Shown here: piece by piece, positions 25,869-36,980 of the stretch
How positions within the stretch are numbered: the stretch's first letter is position 1
Layout: each line of letters begins with the position of its first letter
Source of the DNA: Calocera cornea HHB12733
Taxonomy: Eukaryota; Basidiomycota; Dacrymycetes; Dacrymycetales; Dacrymycetaceae
DNA length: 64,000 bases
Reading direction: 5' to 3'
NCBI GenBank assembly: GCA_001632435.1
Contig: KV424067.1
Span: 3,546 to 67,545 of the forward strand
The notes under the pieces: model-generated
The model's input: only the letters and a program-made list of their open reading frames with translations
Databases searched by the model: none
Told to the model about the DNA's origin: nothing
Position numbers and translations under genes: made by a program

Positions 25869-26275
25869 GTGTGCGAATGTCGCGCCGGCGTTGTCGATGG
25901 GCGGCGTGTGGATCGTCCGAGTGCACGGAGAGGGGGAGAAGGAACGGCGGGCGGGGCACAGGCGGCGAGGTCGGCGGCGAGCAGCGAGCAGCGAGCAGCG
26001 TGCAGCGAGCGGGAGACAACACAGTCGCATTCGTTTGTCAGCCTCGACCACACTGCAGATAAGACCCTGGAACACCTGAACTCCCTATTCCGTCAAGCCT
26101 ATATCCGCTCTTGCATGCGACAATCAGGCACAGAAACAATGCATTATGAAGGAATACGCATAACAGCCTCGTACTGATACTAGGAACTGGGATGCCCTGA
26201 CCGAAGAATAACGAGAACCGCGACAATCCCTCCACGAATGCCTTCAACGCTCTGAAAGGTGAATCCAAGCCAGGC

Positions 26276-27128
26276 TCAGAGCTTGACACAGGAAGCACCG
26301 TCCAGAGCGAGCTCGAAGCCAGCCAGGCATTCGAAGACTACAAGCACATGTCAACATAGGAAAAAGCCACCAAGTGAAGCTGTACAGACTTTGGCATGCT
26401 CCCGCGGTGCAGCCGACGGTGTTGGCACCAGGGATGGTCTTACAGTCCTTGCCGATGTCGCCGGGCGCGATGCACCCGCCGCAGGAGGTGAGGTCGTTGA
26501 GGGGGTCGATGCTGCTCCCGCTCAGTCACTCCACCATATCCCAAGTACAGTAAGCACGAGGCACGCACCACTCCCACTCGCCCATATGCAGGCCGATGCT
26601 GCACGCCCTCAGCCCAGCGGGGCAGTCCATCTTCCTCAGGCTGTGATCCCTCTTAGCGGCCCGGCCCAGCTTGCCCTTCCTCGCGTAGTGCCCGCGCCCG
26701 CTCGGCTGCGGCGTCGGCGGGCGCGCGACAGGCCCGGGCGCCCGGCAGCACAGCTCGTCCTGGAACCAGGGCCAGCCGTTCGCGCACTTGTCCCCCGTGC
26801 GGGGCACCGGCGCCTCAGGGCGCAGCGGCACGCAGCACGAGTAGCCAGCGTGGTACTGCCATTCCGCGGGGCACTCTTTGCCTGCGCTGGGGGCGGGTGA
26901 GCCTCTTTTGGGGGGAGGGATGAGAAAGACGTACGGGGGCCAGGAGGGCGCGGCCTTGCCGCCGATGGTGAGGCAGACTTCTTTGATCGGCCACCAGAAG
27001 AGGCCTTCCGCGCAGACGGTGACGGAGCGGTCGGCGAGGGGCGCAGCGCGCTCGAGCGTGCCGGCGACGGCGACGGAGGCAGAGGCGGTCAGAGCAGCGA
27101 GAACGGCAAGAGTGTGAGCGAACATCAT
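26276..27128 (-). CDS. Secreted cysteine-rich protein, canonical CPL1-like domain
   Basis: Three exons (27128-26569, 26511-26390, 26337-26276) join in frame to 247 residues. The signal peptide is MMFAHTLAVLAALTASASVAVAG. A Pro-rich region with paired cysteines (GYSCC, DELCC) follows, then a Lys-Arg site (AAKRDHS) and a C-terminal domain with the CPL1-like pattern: CPAGLRACSI, WECIDPLNDLTSCGGCIAPG, GKDCKTIPGANTVGC, FECLAGFELALDGASC. CPL1 of Cryptococcus and priA of mushrooms are secreted members. In this copy the CPL1 domain is spread over three exons, while in the tandem relatives it is mostly one exon, so this is the least derived member of the window. A diverged form of its upstream region is found at two other loci (see repeats). 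Confidence 0.85.
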
Positions 27129-27129
27129 C

Positions 27130-27312
27130 TTGTTTTCTGGTAAGGAGCGTGCGTTGAACGAATGGGTTGTCAGGTGGACGTGGGCGATTAGCAGCCTTGG
27201 AGTAGGTTACTTGGCGAGTAAAAGAGGGAGAAAGCGGGGTGAGAGAAAAGAGCGGCGACCCAGCTGCCCCAGCAAGTTTTGTACCGTGCCGCCGTCGAGC
27301 CCCGCCGGCCAG
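27130..27312. repeat. Promoter-side repeat, diverged copy 1
   Basis: Sequence immediately upstream of the CPL1-like gene (-), including GGTAAGGAGCG, GTAGGTTACTT, GGGAGAAAG and GAGCGGCG blocks in fixed order, recurs at 29,640-29,830 and 37,497-37,640. This copy is the most diverged of the three. As it abuts a start codon here, it is probably a promoter or 5' UTR that was later copied elsewhere. Confidence 0.7.
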
Positions 27313-28683
27313 CGCAGAACGTCCAAAGAGAACAGAACGGCCAGATCGCTGCCGTAGGCCGTGTACGGTATAGGAATCAAGCATCCGCATAACACGGCCA
27401 TGGGGAAAATTAAGGCGGAGGTGCAAGCAGAAGGCCCGGCTAAGACGCGTTGGAGCGCACGACGTAAGCTGGGTTCGTGATGCTCTGGCCCGTCTGCACC
27501 AGGAGCGGTGCACTGCGCAGCAAGAGAGCCGGCAGCTGCAGTTCAGTTGATGCCAGATGCCGAGAGGTCTGAATATTTTGCAGTATGCAGAAGAGTAAAG
27601 CGCGGCGAGTCATAGGATTTTGTTAGGCGAGTAGAATGCTTCGAGGGAGGAAGACGCGGGAGAAGCGCAGAAGGCGGCTGGGAAGGCGTGACGCGGCGAA
27701 GTGCCGCGTGCCGCGTTGTGATGCCGCTGATGACCTCGCATGTTTCATCTCGTCGACCTCGGCGTTGCATGGGAGTAGCACTCCAGCCTACCGAGCTCGA
27801 GAGTGTCATCCCAGGCATGCGATGATTGTGCTCGTCTGCATGCTAACATCACGCTCAAGGCACAAGCTCAAGCACAATCAGTAGCAGTGTACTGTCTGAA
27901 ATCTCCCACTCGGCAGCCTTATGAGCGATCTCGCTATGATTTCTTCCAGCCGAATTTCTTCACCGAGAGAACATCTTGTGATAAAGTATGGGTCCGTACG
28001 TGCTTCTCTATATCTGAGGTGTTGTCTTAGAAAGTCTCCGCTCGACTACAAGAGCTGTCACCGTAACTGGTGGAACCCATTGTTAAGTTGTATTGAGCCT
28101 AGTCGCTGGTCAGCCCTCTGCTAGGCCCCCTGCTCATCCAGCTGGAGGAGACCGTCGGATGCGGGTGCCTATGATATTCAATATTACGAAACGCGTCCGA
28201 TGCACAATAGAGCAACTTTAAAATCCGGCGGAGCCCGGCATAGCCCCTGAGAAACTGGGTGTCAACCAACTGACTGTTGTTTGTCTGATCATGACCCTGG
28301 CACGGGTCGGGCTACCTCTCAATCGCTGGTCGATACCCTCGCCATGCATGCGTCCCTGTGTTGCTGATGGTCTGTGCGATACTCGTCCAGTTGGTTCGGC
28401 TTATGCTTCTACTGGACAGACTTGGGCACAGCCTGGCACCATGGCGGCTCGACCCTATATCTGGATATCGGGAGGAGTGCTATTCGTCATGTCCGCAGAT
28501 CAACACAAGGTGAACCTCCTTTGGAAAGGTCTTCTCGCCGCGCTAGTGGAAACTGTGTCATTCCTAAAGGACAACCGAAGAGTATGTGTTTGTTTACCGT
28601 AGACGCTATCCGCGTTCTGTACATATACACGCACCTCCTTGGGATTGTCTTAACAAATATTCTACCACAACACATCCTTCGAC
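27313..28683. other. Intergenic, 5' flank of tandem CPL1-like gene A
   Basis: No gene is supported. From about 28,040 onward it resembles 29,920-30,546 upstream of the next tandem copy: both contain AAGAGCTGTCAC, GGATGCGGGT and a TGTTTGTCT...GATCATGACC block followed by a GGGCTACCTCTCA-like block. The flank was therefore duplicated together with the gene. Confidence 0.6.
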
Positions 28684-29467
28684 ATGTTTGCTCAATACGC
28701 AGTGGCATTGACGGTCTTGACCTCCTTGGTTGCTTACGTCTCCGCATTCCAAGATACCCCGGGCCCCGCGTGTGCTCCGGTGGGGAGTGCTTGTAGCGGT
28801 AATGTTTTCCTACTACAAACAAGTCCATGTAACCTGAGATATAAATGCAAACACAGGGCCATTCGGTGGATTCTGCGCACCGAATGGCTTCTGCGGCGAT
28901 AACGGAGCGGTCTGTATCACAGAGGACAACTGTTACGGTCCGTCTCGCCTTTGTTAGGCAGTCGATTCAGGGTCATCTGATGAACCATTGTGATCCTGTA
29001 GATAACTGTGGTTCGGATGGAGTATGTGGTGGTCTTGGTGCTGGATGCAACTCCGACGTGGCGTTCGCACACGCACAAACGCAAATAGCTTGTGATACGC
29101 CCGGTGAGTGGTGGATTTAAGCACGCTGACCGTTCCCCGAACTAACCGTGCTCCGCTAGGTTATACCTGTAACACGAGCATGGGAACATGCGTGTTAAAC
29201 GCTTCGGGGGCAACACGCCGGCGCTCTGAGGAACAGCTGCCCTTCGGTCCGACAGATTGTCGCAGGCAGTCCGACAAGCTTTGTGTCAGCAACGGCCGAG
29301 CAGAGTGCATCGATGTTACCGGCGACTTTGGGAACTGCGGCGATTGTGGATTCGACTGTGGAGAGACGGAGGGAGCGGATACGGTGGAGTGCGTCGAAGG
29401 TGTTTGCATGGTCGCCCGGTGCAGGATGGGGTGGAGGCAGATTGGGAACGAGTGCTTGAGGGCCTAG
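28684..29467 (+). CDS. Secreted CPL1-like cysteine-rich protein A
   Basis: Four exons (28684-28798, 28857-28937, 29002-29103, 29160-29467), all introns phase 1. Signal peptide MFAQYAVALTVLTSLVAYVSA; then a short CAPVGSAC segment; exon 2 module GFCAPNGFCGDNGAVC; exon 3 module CGSDGVCGGLGAGC; exon 4 with YTCN, a tribasic ATRRRSEEQ site and the CPL1-type domain (CRRQSDKLCVSNGRAECID, DFGNCGDCGFDCGETEGADT, VECVEGVCMVARCRMGW, NECLRA). The alternating small cysteine modules ahead of the domain resemble disulfide-rich secreted repeats. Very close to the partial gene at the right edge and to gene B. The protein is presumably extracellular or wall-associated; its role is unknown. Confidence 0.88.
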
Positions 29468-29574
29468 GCCGAAATTGATCTTGTACCAACAACAAGAGAC
29501 AACATCCTTGTGTGATACATTCACATTGCACTTCTCCCTGATGAGAGATCTGCCTTCGTGCACGGGGGTGGTCT

Positions 29575-29830
29575 GTGCCCCCTATCTGTGCTTGCATAGC
29601 AGCAACTAGACCTACCCGTACTACTGTGCGAGTGACCATCATTTTGGTTTTGGGTAAGGAGCGTGTGTTGAACGACTGGGCAGTCGGGTGGTCGCGGACC
29701 GTTAGCAGTCTGGGTGTAGGTTACTTAGAGGGAGAAAGAGGAATGAGAGAAAGGAGCGGCGTCAAATCTCCTCGTGCAGCTTCCGTCCGTCGAACTCCGC
29801 CGCCGGTTGGCAGCATGGGGGCCGCGTAAG
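29575..29830 (-). pseudogene. Relic: CPL1-like signal peptide plus promoter
   Basis: On the minus strand a frame starting MMVTRTVVRVGLVAAM at 29642 resembles the signal peptide of the gene at 27128 (MMFAHTLAVLAALTA). The sequence upstream (29,643-29,830) is a copy of that gene's promoter-side repeat. After about 25 codons the similarity ends and the frame runs into the duplicated 3' flank of gene A. This is a 5' fragment of a CPL1-like gene, not a working gene. Its 29,688-29,836 part is nearly identical to 37,500-37,640. Confidence 0.65.
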
Positions 29831-30546
29831 TAGTTATTCCTAACGCGCCGAAAGCCACGGGATCAAAACGGGAATATCTGAGTCGCAGATTCCCCGACAT
29901 GATGCGTGTCCGTCCAATCTCAAAGAGCTGTCACGGTAAGACGGCAATGTTCTATTGTTGGCATGTGGAGCAGGCGGCGGCCGTTCATACCTCTACTAGT
30001 CGGTGCTCGTGCAGAGGAGTAGATCATCGCCGGATGCGGGTTCCATCGTCAGGGGTGGGTAGGATATTAGAGAAGCGCCCGTGTACGTAAACCTTAAATT
30101 AATATCCCACCCGGAGCACCAAACGGCATAGCCACTGAAAAGCATACAGACCAGCCGAGTGTTTGTTGTTTGTCTACAGTGATCATGACCTTCGCACCGG
30201 TCGAGCTACCTCTCACCGGTCGAGCGATCTCTCAGTTGCTGATCTATGCCTGCCTACACAAGTGCATTTTTCTTGCTGAATGCTTTGCGAAGTCTGGCAT
30301 GTGGTTTGGGTTGCATTCAGTAGGTCATGCTCGACATTGCCGCGGCTTGACGGGCCGTCCAGAGTGATATTCATCACCAGTGGTCATGTCCCTAGACATC
30401 ATGGTACAATTGGACCTCCTATGGAAAGGTCTGCTCGTGATGCGAGTGGGTCGCGGGTTGTCGTCACGCCGTGACTGAAGATTTGTGTTTATTGACGACA
30501 CTCCGTCCTGAACAAGTCTGTGACTTCTTAGGATTGTGTCCACAAC
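29831..30546. other. Intergenic, 5' flank of tandem CPL1-like gene B
   Basis: The second copy of the tandemly duplicated flank described for 28,040-28,683. No independent gene is seen. Confidence 0.55.
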
Positions 30547-31356
30547 ATGCCTGTTACCCGCCTTTTCTTGGACATGACACTTCAACACGCAGCAGTGTTA
30601 ACACTCTTCACCTTGTTTGCTGTCCATGTCTGCGCACTTCAGGCTGCACCCGGGACTGCCTGCACTGGAGTAGGCTCCGCTTGTACTGGTAAGCCTTTCG
30701 CTACAACATCTCAAGGCGATGCGTCCTGACATATCCTACAGGGACATTCGATGGATTCTGTGCACCAGATCTCTTTTGTGGCGACAATGGTGCTATTTGT
30801 ACCACTGACGATGATTGCTATGGTGCGTTGGCGCTTGTCGGGACGGCTCAGAGCCACAACTTCCCCAGGAGTGAACTTTTTGTAGATTTCTGCGGTTCGG
30901 ATGGAATATGTGGCGGTCTTGGGGCCCTCTGCGGCTCCACGGATCCATTTGTACGCGGACAACAAGAATTAACATGTGATACGCCTGGTGAGTGGTAACT
31001 CAAGCAGGGTAGCTGTCCCCAGATCTGACCCTCTGCAACCAGCCTACACCTGTAAATTCACCGCCGGCATGGGAGCGTGCACGTTGACCGCTTCGGCAGC
31101 GATGCGCCGGCGATCTAAGGAGCAGCTGCCCTTCGGCCCGACAGACTGTCGCAGGCAGTCTGACAAGCTTTGCGTGCGCAACGGCAGAGCAGAATGCATC
31201 GATATTACCAGTGACTTTGGGAACTGCGGCGATTGTCGGTTCGACTGTGGAGAAACGCTGGGAGCTGACACGGTGGAGTGCGTCGAAGGGGTTTGCTTGG
31301 TAGCCCGTTGCAGGAGGGGGTGGACGCAACTTGGGAACGAGTGCTTGAGGGCCTAG
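30547..31356 (+). CDS. Secreted CPL1-like cysteine-rich protein B
   Basis: Four exons with phase-1 introns, same plan as gene A. The N-terminus is MPVTRLFLDMTLQHAAV, with an in-frame second Met that gives a more typical signal peptide (MTLQHAAVLTLFTLFAVHVC). Exon 2 has FCAPDLFCGDNGAIC (one Cys-flanking change against A), exon 3 CGSDGICGGLGALC, exon 4 AYTCKFTAGMGAC, the tribasic AMRRRSKEQ site and the domain (CRRQSDKLCVRNGRAECIDI, NCGDCRFDCGETLGADT, ARCRRGWTQLGNECLRA). The 3' flank (31,357-31,476) is also shared with gene A, so gene plus both flanks were duplicated in tandem, with a unit of roughly 1.5-1.9 kb. Confidence 0.87.
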
Positions 31357-31477
31357 GCCGAATTTGCTTCTGTATTGACAACGAGAGACAACCTCTTTGC
31401 TTTTATACATTTGCATTGCACTTCTCCCGGAGGATAGACCTGCCCTCGTGCACAGGGGTGGTCTGTGCCCTCCCTGT

Positions 31478-31760
31478 GCTCTACAACGGTACCGCCGTCG
31501 GATAAGAGAGCATCGAGACGGTCGGCGCGGCGAACATGACCGTCCACGCGGGCGAGGGTGTCCTGGTCTTGTCGCAAGGAGCCGCGTCTGGCGAGGGTAA
31601 CGGGACAAGCACGGGCTCGGCGGATATGAGACCCAGTGGGAGTCCAGGTAGCAGTCGACAAAGGTGCAGCCTAAGGCAGAGGGCTAGTGTTTTTTAGCTG
31701 GTGGAGGACATAGGATTGCAGCAGATGTACGAGTGCTGTAACTGATCAATGGTGTACTCG
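31478..31760 (+). pseudogene. GH79 C-terminal fragment, degraded
   Basis: The plus-strand sequence matches the end of the intact GH79 gene at 62,160-62,445: LYNGTAVG, then a stop (TAA) in place of the parental Gln, then ESIETVGAANMTV, a GVLVLSQGAASG block and GTSTGS. After that the frame breaks, but similarity continues into the parental 3' flank (GATGTACGAGTGCTGTAACTG region). It begins directly at the end of the gene B duplicated flank, so this junction was probably made by recombination. No start codon, internal stop: not functional. Confidence 0.8.
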
Positions 31761-32141
31761 TCTATCTCCGCACATCTGGGAAGCGGCTGCCACAAAGTCA
31801 ATGCTTAATCTCGTCCTTCGACCGGTCTCAATGTTTGCGATTGAGTATACATGTGGGAATGAGTCAAGGAATATGTACCTATGTTATCGGCGCACGGTCA
31901 ATATAGTGTGCATCAGCGCGAAGCTTTTGACCCTTTCTTCCAAAGTTTCCGCGTCAATTGAAACCCCTCCACCTCAACTTGGTGCACAGATGCGACTCCC
32001 TCCTCGCGTGTGCGGAGCCCGATAAGCAATATTTGCACTACCACCGCTCTTTAATCACTAGCCTGTTGGACTCGGGATGATCCTTGCGTCCCATATTAAA
32101 GCAAGTTTCTCCTAGTAAAATCCACCCAGGACGGCAAGCCT

Positions 32142-32951
32142 CTACCGAAAGAGCTCAACAGGACGACAGACCGGAAATGAAGAGAGCCACACACCAACGA
32201 GGCATGAGCCTTGCACACAACCAACAATGGACACGCCCTCAAGGTTGCCACACTCAAGTCCGCACCCTCCGCAGTTCATGAAGTCGCTTTTCAGATCCGT
32301 GCAGACCGGGACTCCATTCTCTACACAAGCCGTTTCGCCAAGTACAGTACAGTCTAACCGGTCGGAAAAGCGAAACCTGACGGCGATATTGCTCCCGCGT
32401 TTCCGCTGACTTCCAGAAGGTCCAGAGGGCACACAAGAACCAACCGGAGGCCCATTGAGTTGGGGGAGGAGTCCTACACAGGTATCTGGTGGAAGTTGAA
32501 GCACTGCACGTCAACAACTCGGCCGGTCGTTGGGCCGCGTCAATTACACATCCATACGCACTGCCAAAGTAGCATTTGAAGCCAAGGTAGTCGCTGTGGT
32601 TGTTTGTGTCGCAGTTTGCCCCAACTCCGCCACATATTCCATCGGTCCCACAGAAGTCTGCCCTCATCCCGTGTCAGTCAACGGTGGCAAGTACGAAAGG
32701 GTATTAGGCGTACCCCAGCAGTCCTCGATAGCGGAGCAAGCTGCCCCAGCATCGATGCATACACCGTCAGGGGCGCAGTGTGCACCAGGGCCAAACCCTC
32801 CGGTGTCAAACGATGCAGTGCAATCGCCGTCAATGCTGCAGTATGTGAGACCAACCTTTACGGCTTGTCCTGGGTCTTGTGCAACTGCCGGGAGGATGGT
32901 AGCCCAGCGGACAAGGGTGAGCAACGTATTGGAGAATCGCCAGATAACCAT
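32142..32951 (-). CDS. Secreted CPL1-like protein C, divergent
   Basis: Three exons with phase-1 introns join in frame. Start MVIWRFSNTLLTLVRWATIL leads to the mature N-terminus AQDPGQAVKVGL, as in the H/J subgroup. Modules: CSIDGDC, GAHCAPDGVCIDAGAACSAIEDC, CGTDGICGGVGANC, a short NTCVGLLP segment, a dibasic RKRG site, then LDCTVLGETACVENGVPVC, DFMNCGGCGLECGNLEGVSI, VGCVQGSCLVG. The usual ending C-x-x-GW-x-x-x-G-x-x-C is missing; it ends SSFPVCRPVELFR instead, so a terminal exon may have been lost or replaced. It lies opposite in direction to neighbours A, B and D. Confidence 0.75.
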
Positions 32952-33179
32952 GGTAAGATCGAGAAGTTAGGAGGTAACGAATACAGTGAGCGGTGACTAA
33001 TTTCTTTCTGTGATGTCTCCCGGTGGATGGCTGTCCTACGGTGAACGGTCACTCCTGGGCAATCCAATCATCCTAGTAGGAGGGAATATCATCTGCGGCT
33101 GCCTCCGAAGCGGGTCTATTTTAGTTTGCCGACCAATCAGAGCGGGTTCAATGTACTTTGTCGACAATCAACAAGGAAG

Positions 33180-33880
33180 CCCTGTTGTGTTGTACCCCAA
33201 CAGATGGGATGGAGGAAGATTGGGAACCAGTGCTTGAGGCCCTAGGCCGAAATTTTTTACGTATCGACGAGAGACGGCGCATCCGTATCTTTAGACATTG
33301 GATGAAACTCCACATTGGAACAAGTCCCTGTCCAGCTTCAGTACATTCCGGTGGTGTTTTTCCGATCATTAGGCTTTGGTTCGGGTGGAAGGTCGGATTC
33401 GGCCTTGCGGAAAGAACATTGCTAACGAAGCGGGAGAAAATGTGCTTAGAAGACGGGTCGGGACGACTCCACGAGAACCTCGAGCACGCAAAATGACCTC
33501 ATTTCATCCTCGCGCCCAAAGTAGCACTGCCGAATACCTTCCCATTGTATTGAGAAAGACAATTACCTGTTTTGAACATTCCGAAATGGTCGAACTGATT
33601 TAGTTCGCGACGTTGCCACCCTATCCTACGGTGACCATGCTACATGTGAAAATTTCCCTGTTCATGTCGTGTGGTACACACAATATTTTAAGCCATTTTC
33701 TCAACTGTTACGTCGAACTTACGTCTTCAGTATCAGTCTAGCGAGTCCGGGGGACCTGGAAGCGACTAGTGCCGCGAGATAGGGTAGAAGATGTTGTTCC
33801 CTTGGATACATGATCGTCTTGTTGTCATGTACAATACGAATAGCCTTCGAACAGCGCGCTGCGCATGCGAAGTCATCCCG
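33180..33880 (+). repeat. Inverted segmental duplication, left copy
   Basis: About 700 bp matches the minus strand of 63,150-63,830 with high identity. Shared blocks include the 3' end of a CPL1-like gene (33,195-33,240: WDGGRLGT in place of MGWTQIGNEC), GGCCGAAATT, CGACGAGAGACGGCGC, TTCCGGTGGTGTTTTTCCGA, GAAGCGGGAGAAAATGTGCT, AAAATGACCTCATTTCATCC, TTTAGTTCGC, ATCCTACGGTGACC and CGTCTTGTTGTCATGT. The gene part here is only the last codons of a broken copy. This shows that the 33 kb and 63 kb regions exchanged or duplicated sequence in inverted orientation. Confidence 0.85.
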
Positions 33881-34020
33881 GAAATCACCTTGAGTATTTC
33901 ATGCTGCTACGATAACTGCCGCGGCCAGAGCATCGAACAGCTTTTTTACTTCAGGCTCCCATAACAGGATCCCCTAACCCTTCCACTCATTCAATCGCAA
34001 CACTCTTTCCTGTTAGAATA
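33881..34020. other. Upstream region of CPL1-like gene D
   Basis: Short region outside the inverted duplication and directly 5' of gene D; presumably carries its promoter. No defined motif was identified. Confidence 0.4.
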
Positions 34021-34842
34021 ATGCATCACATACTCTCTTATTTCATCGTGCTACTGGCGGCTATGATCCCTCTTGTGACCAGCTACTGGCAAACTCCGGG
34101 AACCGCGTGTGTTGGTGTGGGCACGGCGTGCAGCGGTATGTGAACATACATCCCCGGCTCTACCCATGATGTCTGACGGGTCTGCCCTCCGTAGGTTCGT
34201 TTCCCGGGTTCTGCGCAACAAATGGTTACTGCGGGGACAACGGAGCACCATGCTACGGTGACGCAGAGTGCTATGGTCTGTTCATTCCTTCGATGATACC
34301 TATCAAGCATGATCATGTCTAACACACAATCTGCCTCTCGCAGACGGTTGTGGCACCGACGGAATATGCGGCGGCCTCGGGGCTGCATGTAACTCCAAAG
34401 ATATGTTCGTCCACGGATTGGGCCCCGTTACCTGTGATACTCCGGGTGTGTGCTTCGTTTCTTCGTCAACTTGGCGCTTGCTCACATAGTCCCCCCAGGT
34501 TTCACCTGTTCGGCTGACCAGGCGATCGGTATGTGCGTACTCCAGGCCAGTGCCAGCGCGCATCATCGGGACGAAGCACATCTTTTCGGACCGAGCTCCT
34601 GCCGCAGCAACATGGACACGCTGTGCGTGCGAAATGGACGAGCGGAATGCGTCGACGTTACGGTGGACTTTGGCAACTGCGGCGCGTGCGGTTTCGACTG
34701 CGGCGAGACGGAGGGTGCGGACACGGTCGAGTGCGTTGAGGGCCGCTGCGTGGTTTCCAGCTGTAGGAGGGGCTGGATGCAGGTCGGCGACGAGTGTCTG
34801 AAGCAGGACGCGTCGCACGCCAGACGTTACCGCTTCCATTGA
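34021..34842 (+). CDS. Secreted CPL1-like cysteine-rich protein D
   Basis: Four exons with phase-1 introns. Signal peptide MHHILSYFIVLLAAMIPLVTS; then ACVGVGTAC; exon 2 GFCATNGYCGDNGAPC; exon 3 CGTDGICGGLGAAC; exon 4 FTCSADQAIGMC and the domain (CRSNMDTLCVRNGRAECVDV, DFGNCGACGFDCGETEGADT, VSSCRRGWMQVGDECLK). Two differences from its relatives: the tribasic RRR site before the domain is replaced by HHRDE, and the protein has a 12-residue extension after the last conserved Cys (HARRYRFH end). It could therefore escape the processing proposed for the others. Confidence 0.87.
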
Positions 34843-35801
34843 GACGACTCCGTACCGGCCAAGTACTTTCCATCCCCTTGCCGTCAGCCCTCAAACGTGG
34901 TTCGTTGTATCCGCGCTTTTGAGCCTGACATGAACTCACTAGCATTATCCAGCCTAACTGTCCCTGCCCACAACTGCAGGATCCTCCTTTCGTTTTACAC
35001 AGAACAATCTGTTGTCTTGTGTCATCTTCTGTTCGTCCAAAACTTGTAGCCCAAATCAAAGGGCACCAGACAATTCACATCTATCGCACTTGATAGCGCG
35101 AGTGGTGTTTACAGCTGAGCCGTCGATCGAGACAGCAGGTATATGAGAAGAGCGATGAGGAGAACTGAGACTGAAGATGTCCACATCGCTTTTTGCAGAC
35201 TCACGTGTTGACTACCATCGGAGACGCGGCGGGAGCTTTGACTGCACCGCCTTAGAGGAACCGTTGGACCCTGGCGGACTGTGGGGCTTGATTGCCGATT
35301 GTCTACGGCCTACAGTACTTCTGCATCGCCCCCCGCACTGGCACCGGTGTTGCGTGCACCTTTCTCGGTGTCATGCGAATGCTGAAAGGTCTCCGAGCCT
35401 TGGCGTCGGTGTGCTTGTTCACTGGCTAGGATATACAGTATGACGCTGTCTTTGTCCTTCCCGTGTTGCAGGTTGCCACTCCCAATGAATCCTGCGGCAC
35501 CGTAGTGTTCTCTGGGGGTTTTACGCCTCAGAGTGTACTAGCTCGCTTCTTTGCTTACAGACACCCGATATCAATCGGATTGGGTCACAATAATCGCCAA
35601 GTGAACCGCCCTTGATCATCAAACGGCCATGACGAGAAGCAGTCCGTCCGCACCCTTTTCTCTCCAGAAGTCCAGTCACGCGTCGGACCCAGCATCAGAA
35701 TGATGGATGACAGGGGCCTGTCACAACAGCTCTGCTATGGTGTGCGGCTGCGTATAAAGAGTTTGTCTTTCCTCAGACCCTCAACACCTTCTGTCGTGAT
35801 C
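34843..35801. other. Intergenic between genes D and E
   Basis: About 1 kb without a supported gene. Open frames here have no splice-consistent extension or motifs. Confidence 0.45.
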
Positions 35802-36643
35802 ATGATGTGGAACGTACCCGCCTATCTGTCCCTTGCCTCGCTGTTTCTGAGGTGTTTGGTGAGCGCCTTCCAGGAGTTCGGGGGCCCGGCATGTAGTAGT
35901 ACTGGAGCTGCCTGTTCTTGTCAGTACCGGTGTGCTGCCGAACTTCGTGAGACGACATATCTGACTTGTGCGCCGCGGCACAGATTCTTACATCGATGCC
36001 AATGATGAGACGGTCGTTGTGAACGGGTTCTGTTCCCCAAACGGCTATTGCGCCGACAACGGTGCGCCATGCATATTCGACGACAGCTGCTACAGTGTGT
36101 AGACTAGTCTTCAACCCTCGCAGAAACACACTGACGCGGTTCGACCAGACTGGTGCGGCAACTATCGTGTATGCGGTGGTCTGGATGCGGTGTGCAACAC
36201 GCAGGATCCCTTCAGTCACAACCAGCTCAAGCAAGCCTGCGATAGTCCCGGTATGGTCGATAGGAAACCTACGTCGCCGTCATGCACACACTGATACGAG
36301 CACAGGGTTTACGTGCACAACTGATGGAACTCAGGGCGTGTGTGTACAAGCACCTTCTGCAGGAATGCGCCGGCGCGAGCGCGAGTAGCTCCCGCTCTCC
36401 GTATGCCCAACAGACTGCTGGCGCGAGACGGATAAGCTGTGTATGCACAACGACCGGTCGCTCTGTGTGGACGCGAGGATCGACTGTGAAACTTGTGGGA
36501 TATGTAGAGACGACTGCTGAGAGTCCGAGGGAGGGAACACGGTGGGGGTGTGTGAATGGTACCTGTGTTGTTGGGATCTGCAGACGGGGCTGCAAGCCTG
36601 GACGCAGCGCGGCAACAAGTGTGTGCGCGGCGCCAACGCATAG
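35802..36643 (+). pseudogene. CPL1-like pseudogene E
   Basis: The four-exon plan is still recognisable: signal MMWNVPAYLSLASLFLRC, ACSSTGAAC, exon 2 FCSPNGYCADNGAPC, exon 3 CGNYRVCGGLDAVC, exon 4 FTCTTDGTQGVC and MRRRERE. It then meets an in-frame TAG right after the tribasic site, a second stop (TGA) further on, and has lost several domain cysteines (an eroded CETCGICRDDC where NCGxCGxDCG is expected). The final segment TQRGNKCVRGANA is back in frame. Splice sites of all three introns are intact, so inactivation is probably recent in the last exon. A shortened product made only of the two N-terminal modules cannot be excluded. Confidence 0.82.
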
Positions 36644-36839
36644 GGCAAGAGTCATATCTCCTGTTGTGATCACTTCTCCTGCATACTTTTCATCGATCGA
36701 TGACAGGTATTTCTCAGCTCGAATGTAATGCAGGATTTCAGCTTGGGTATACATCCTCCGTCTATATTCAGTCGGTCAGTCCCCGAGTTCAGCTGGAGGT
36801 GACTTGCATTGATTCTTTGCAACGTGATGCCATGGTTGT

Positions 36840-36980
36840 CATGAGATACGTCCTCCAAACAAGGAATATGTGTCGCCTTATCCAGATTGACAAGGCCTGG
36901 CCACGGTCAGGGCACTTGCATGAACGGCGTGAGTGCACCATTGACAGTTACAGTAACTTATGCGTACATCTGCGCCAATC
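36840..36980 (-). repeat. Duplicated 3' flank of GH79 gene
   Basis: Read on the minus strand, this matches the region just after the GH79 stop at 62,391-62,537 (blocks TGTAAGATTGG, GTTCATGCAA-like, GTGGCCAGG and GGACGTATCTCATG). It follows directly on the solo GH79C frame, so coding end and flank were copied as one piece. Confidence 0.75.

Noticed and set aside
29642..29830. Plus-strand open frames over the promoter repeat as small genes
   Set aside because: They are explained by a copied promoter and signal-peptide start on the minus strand.
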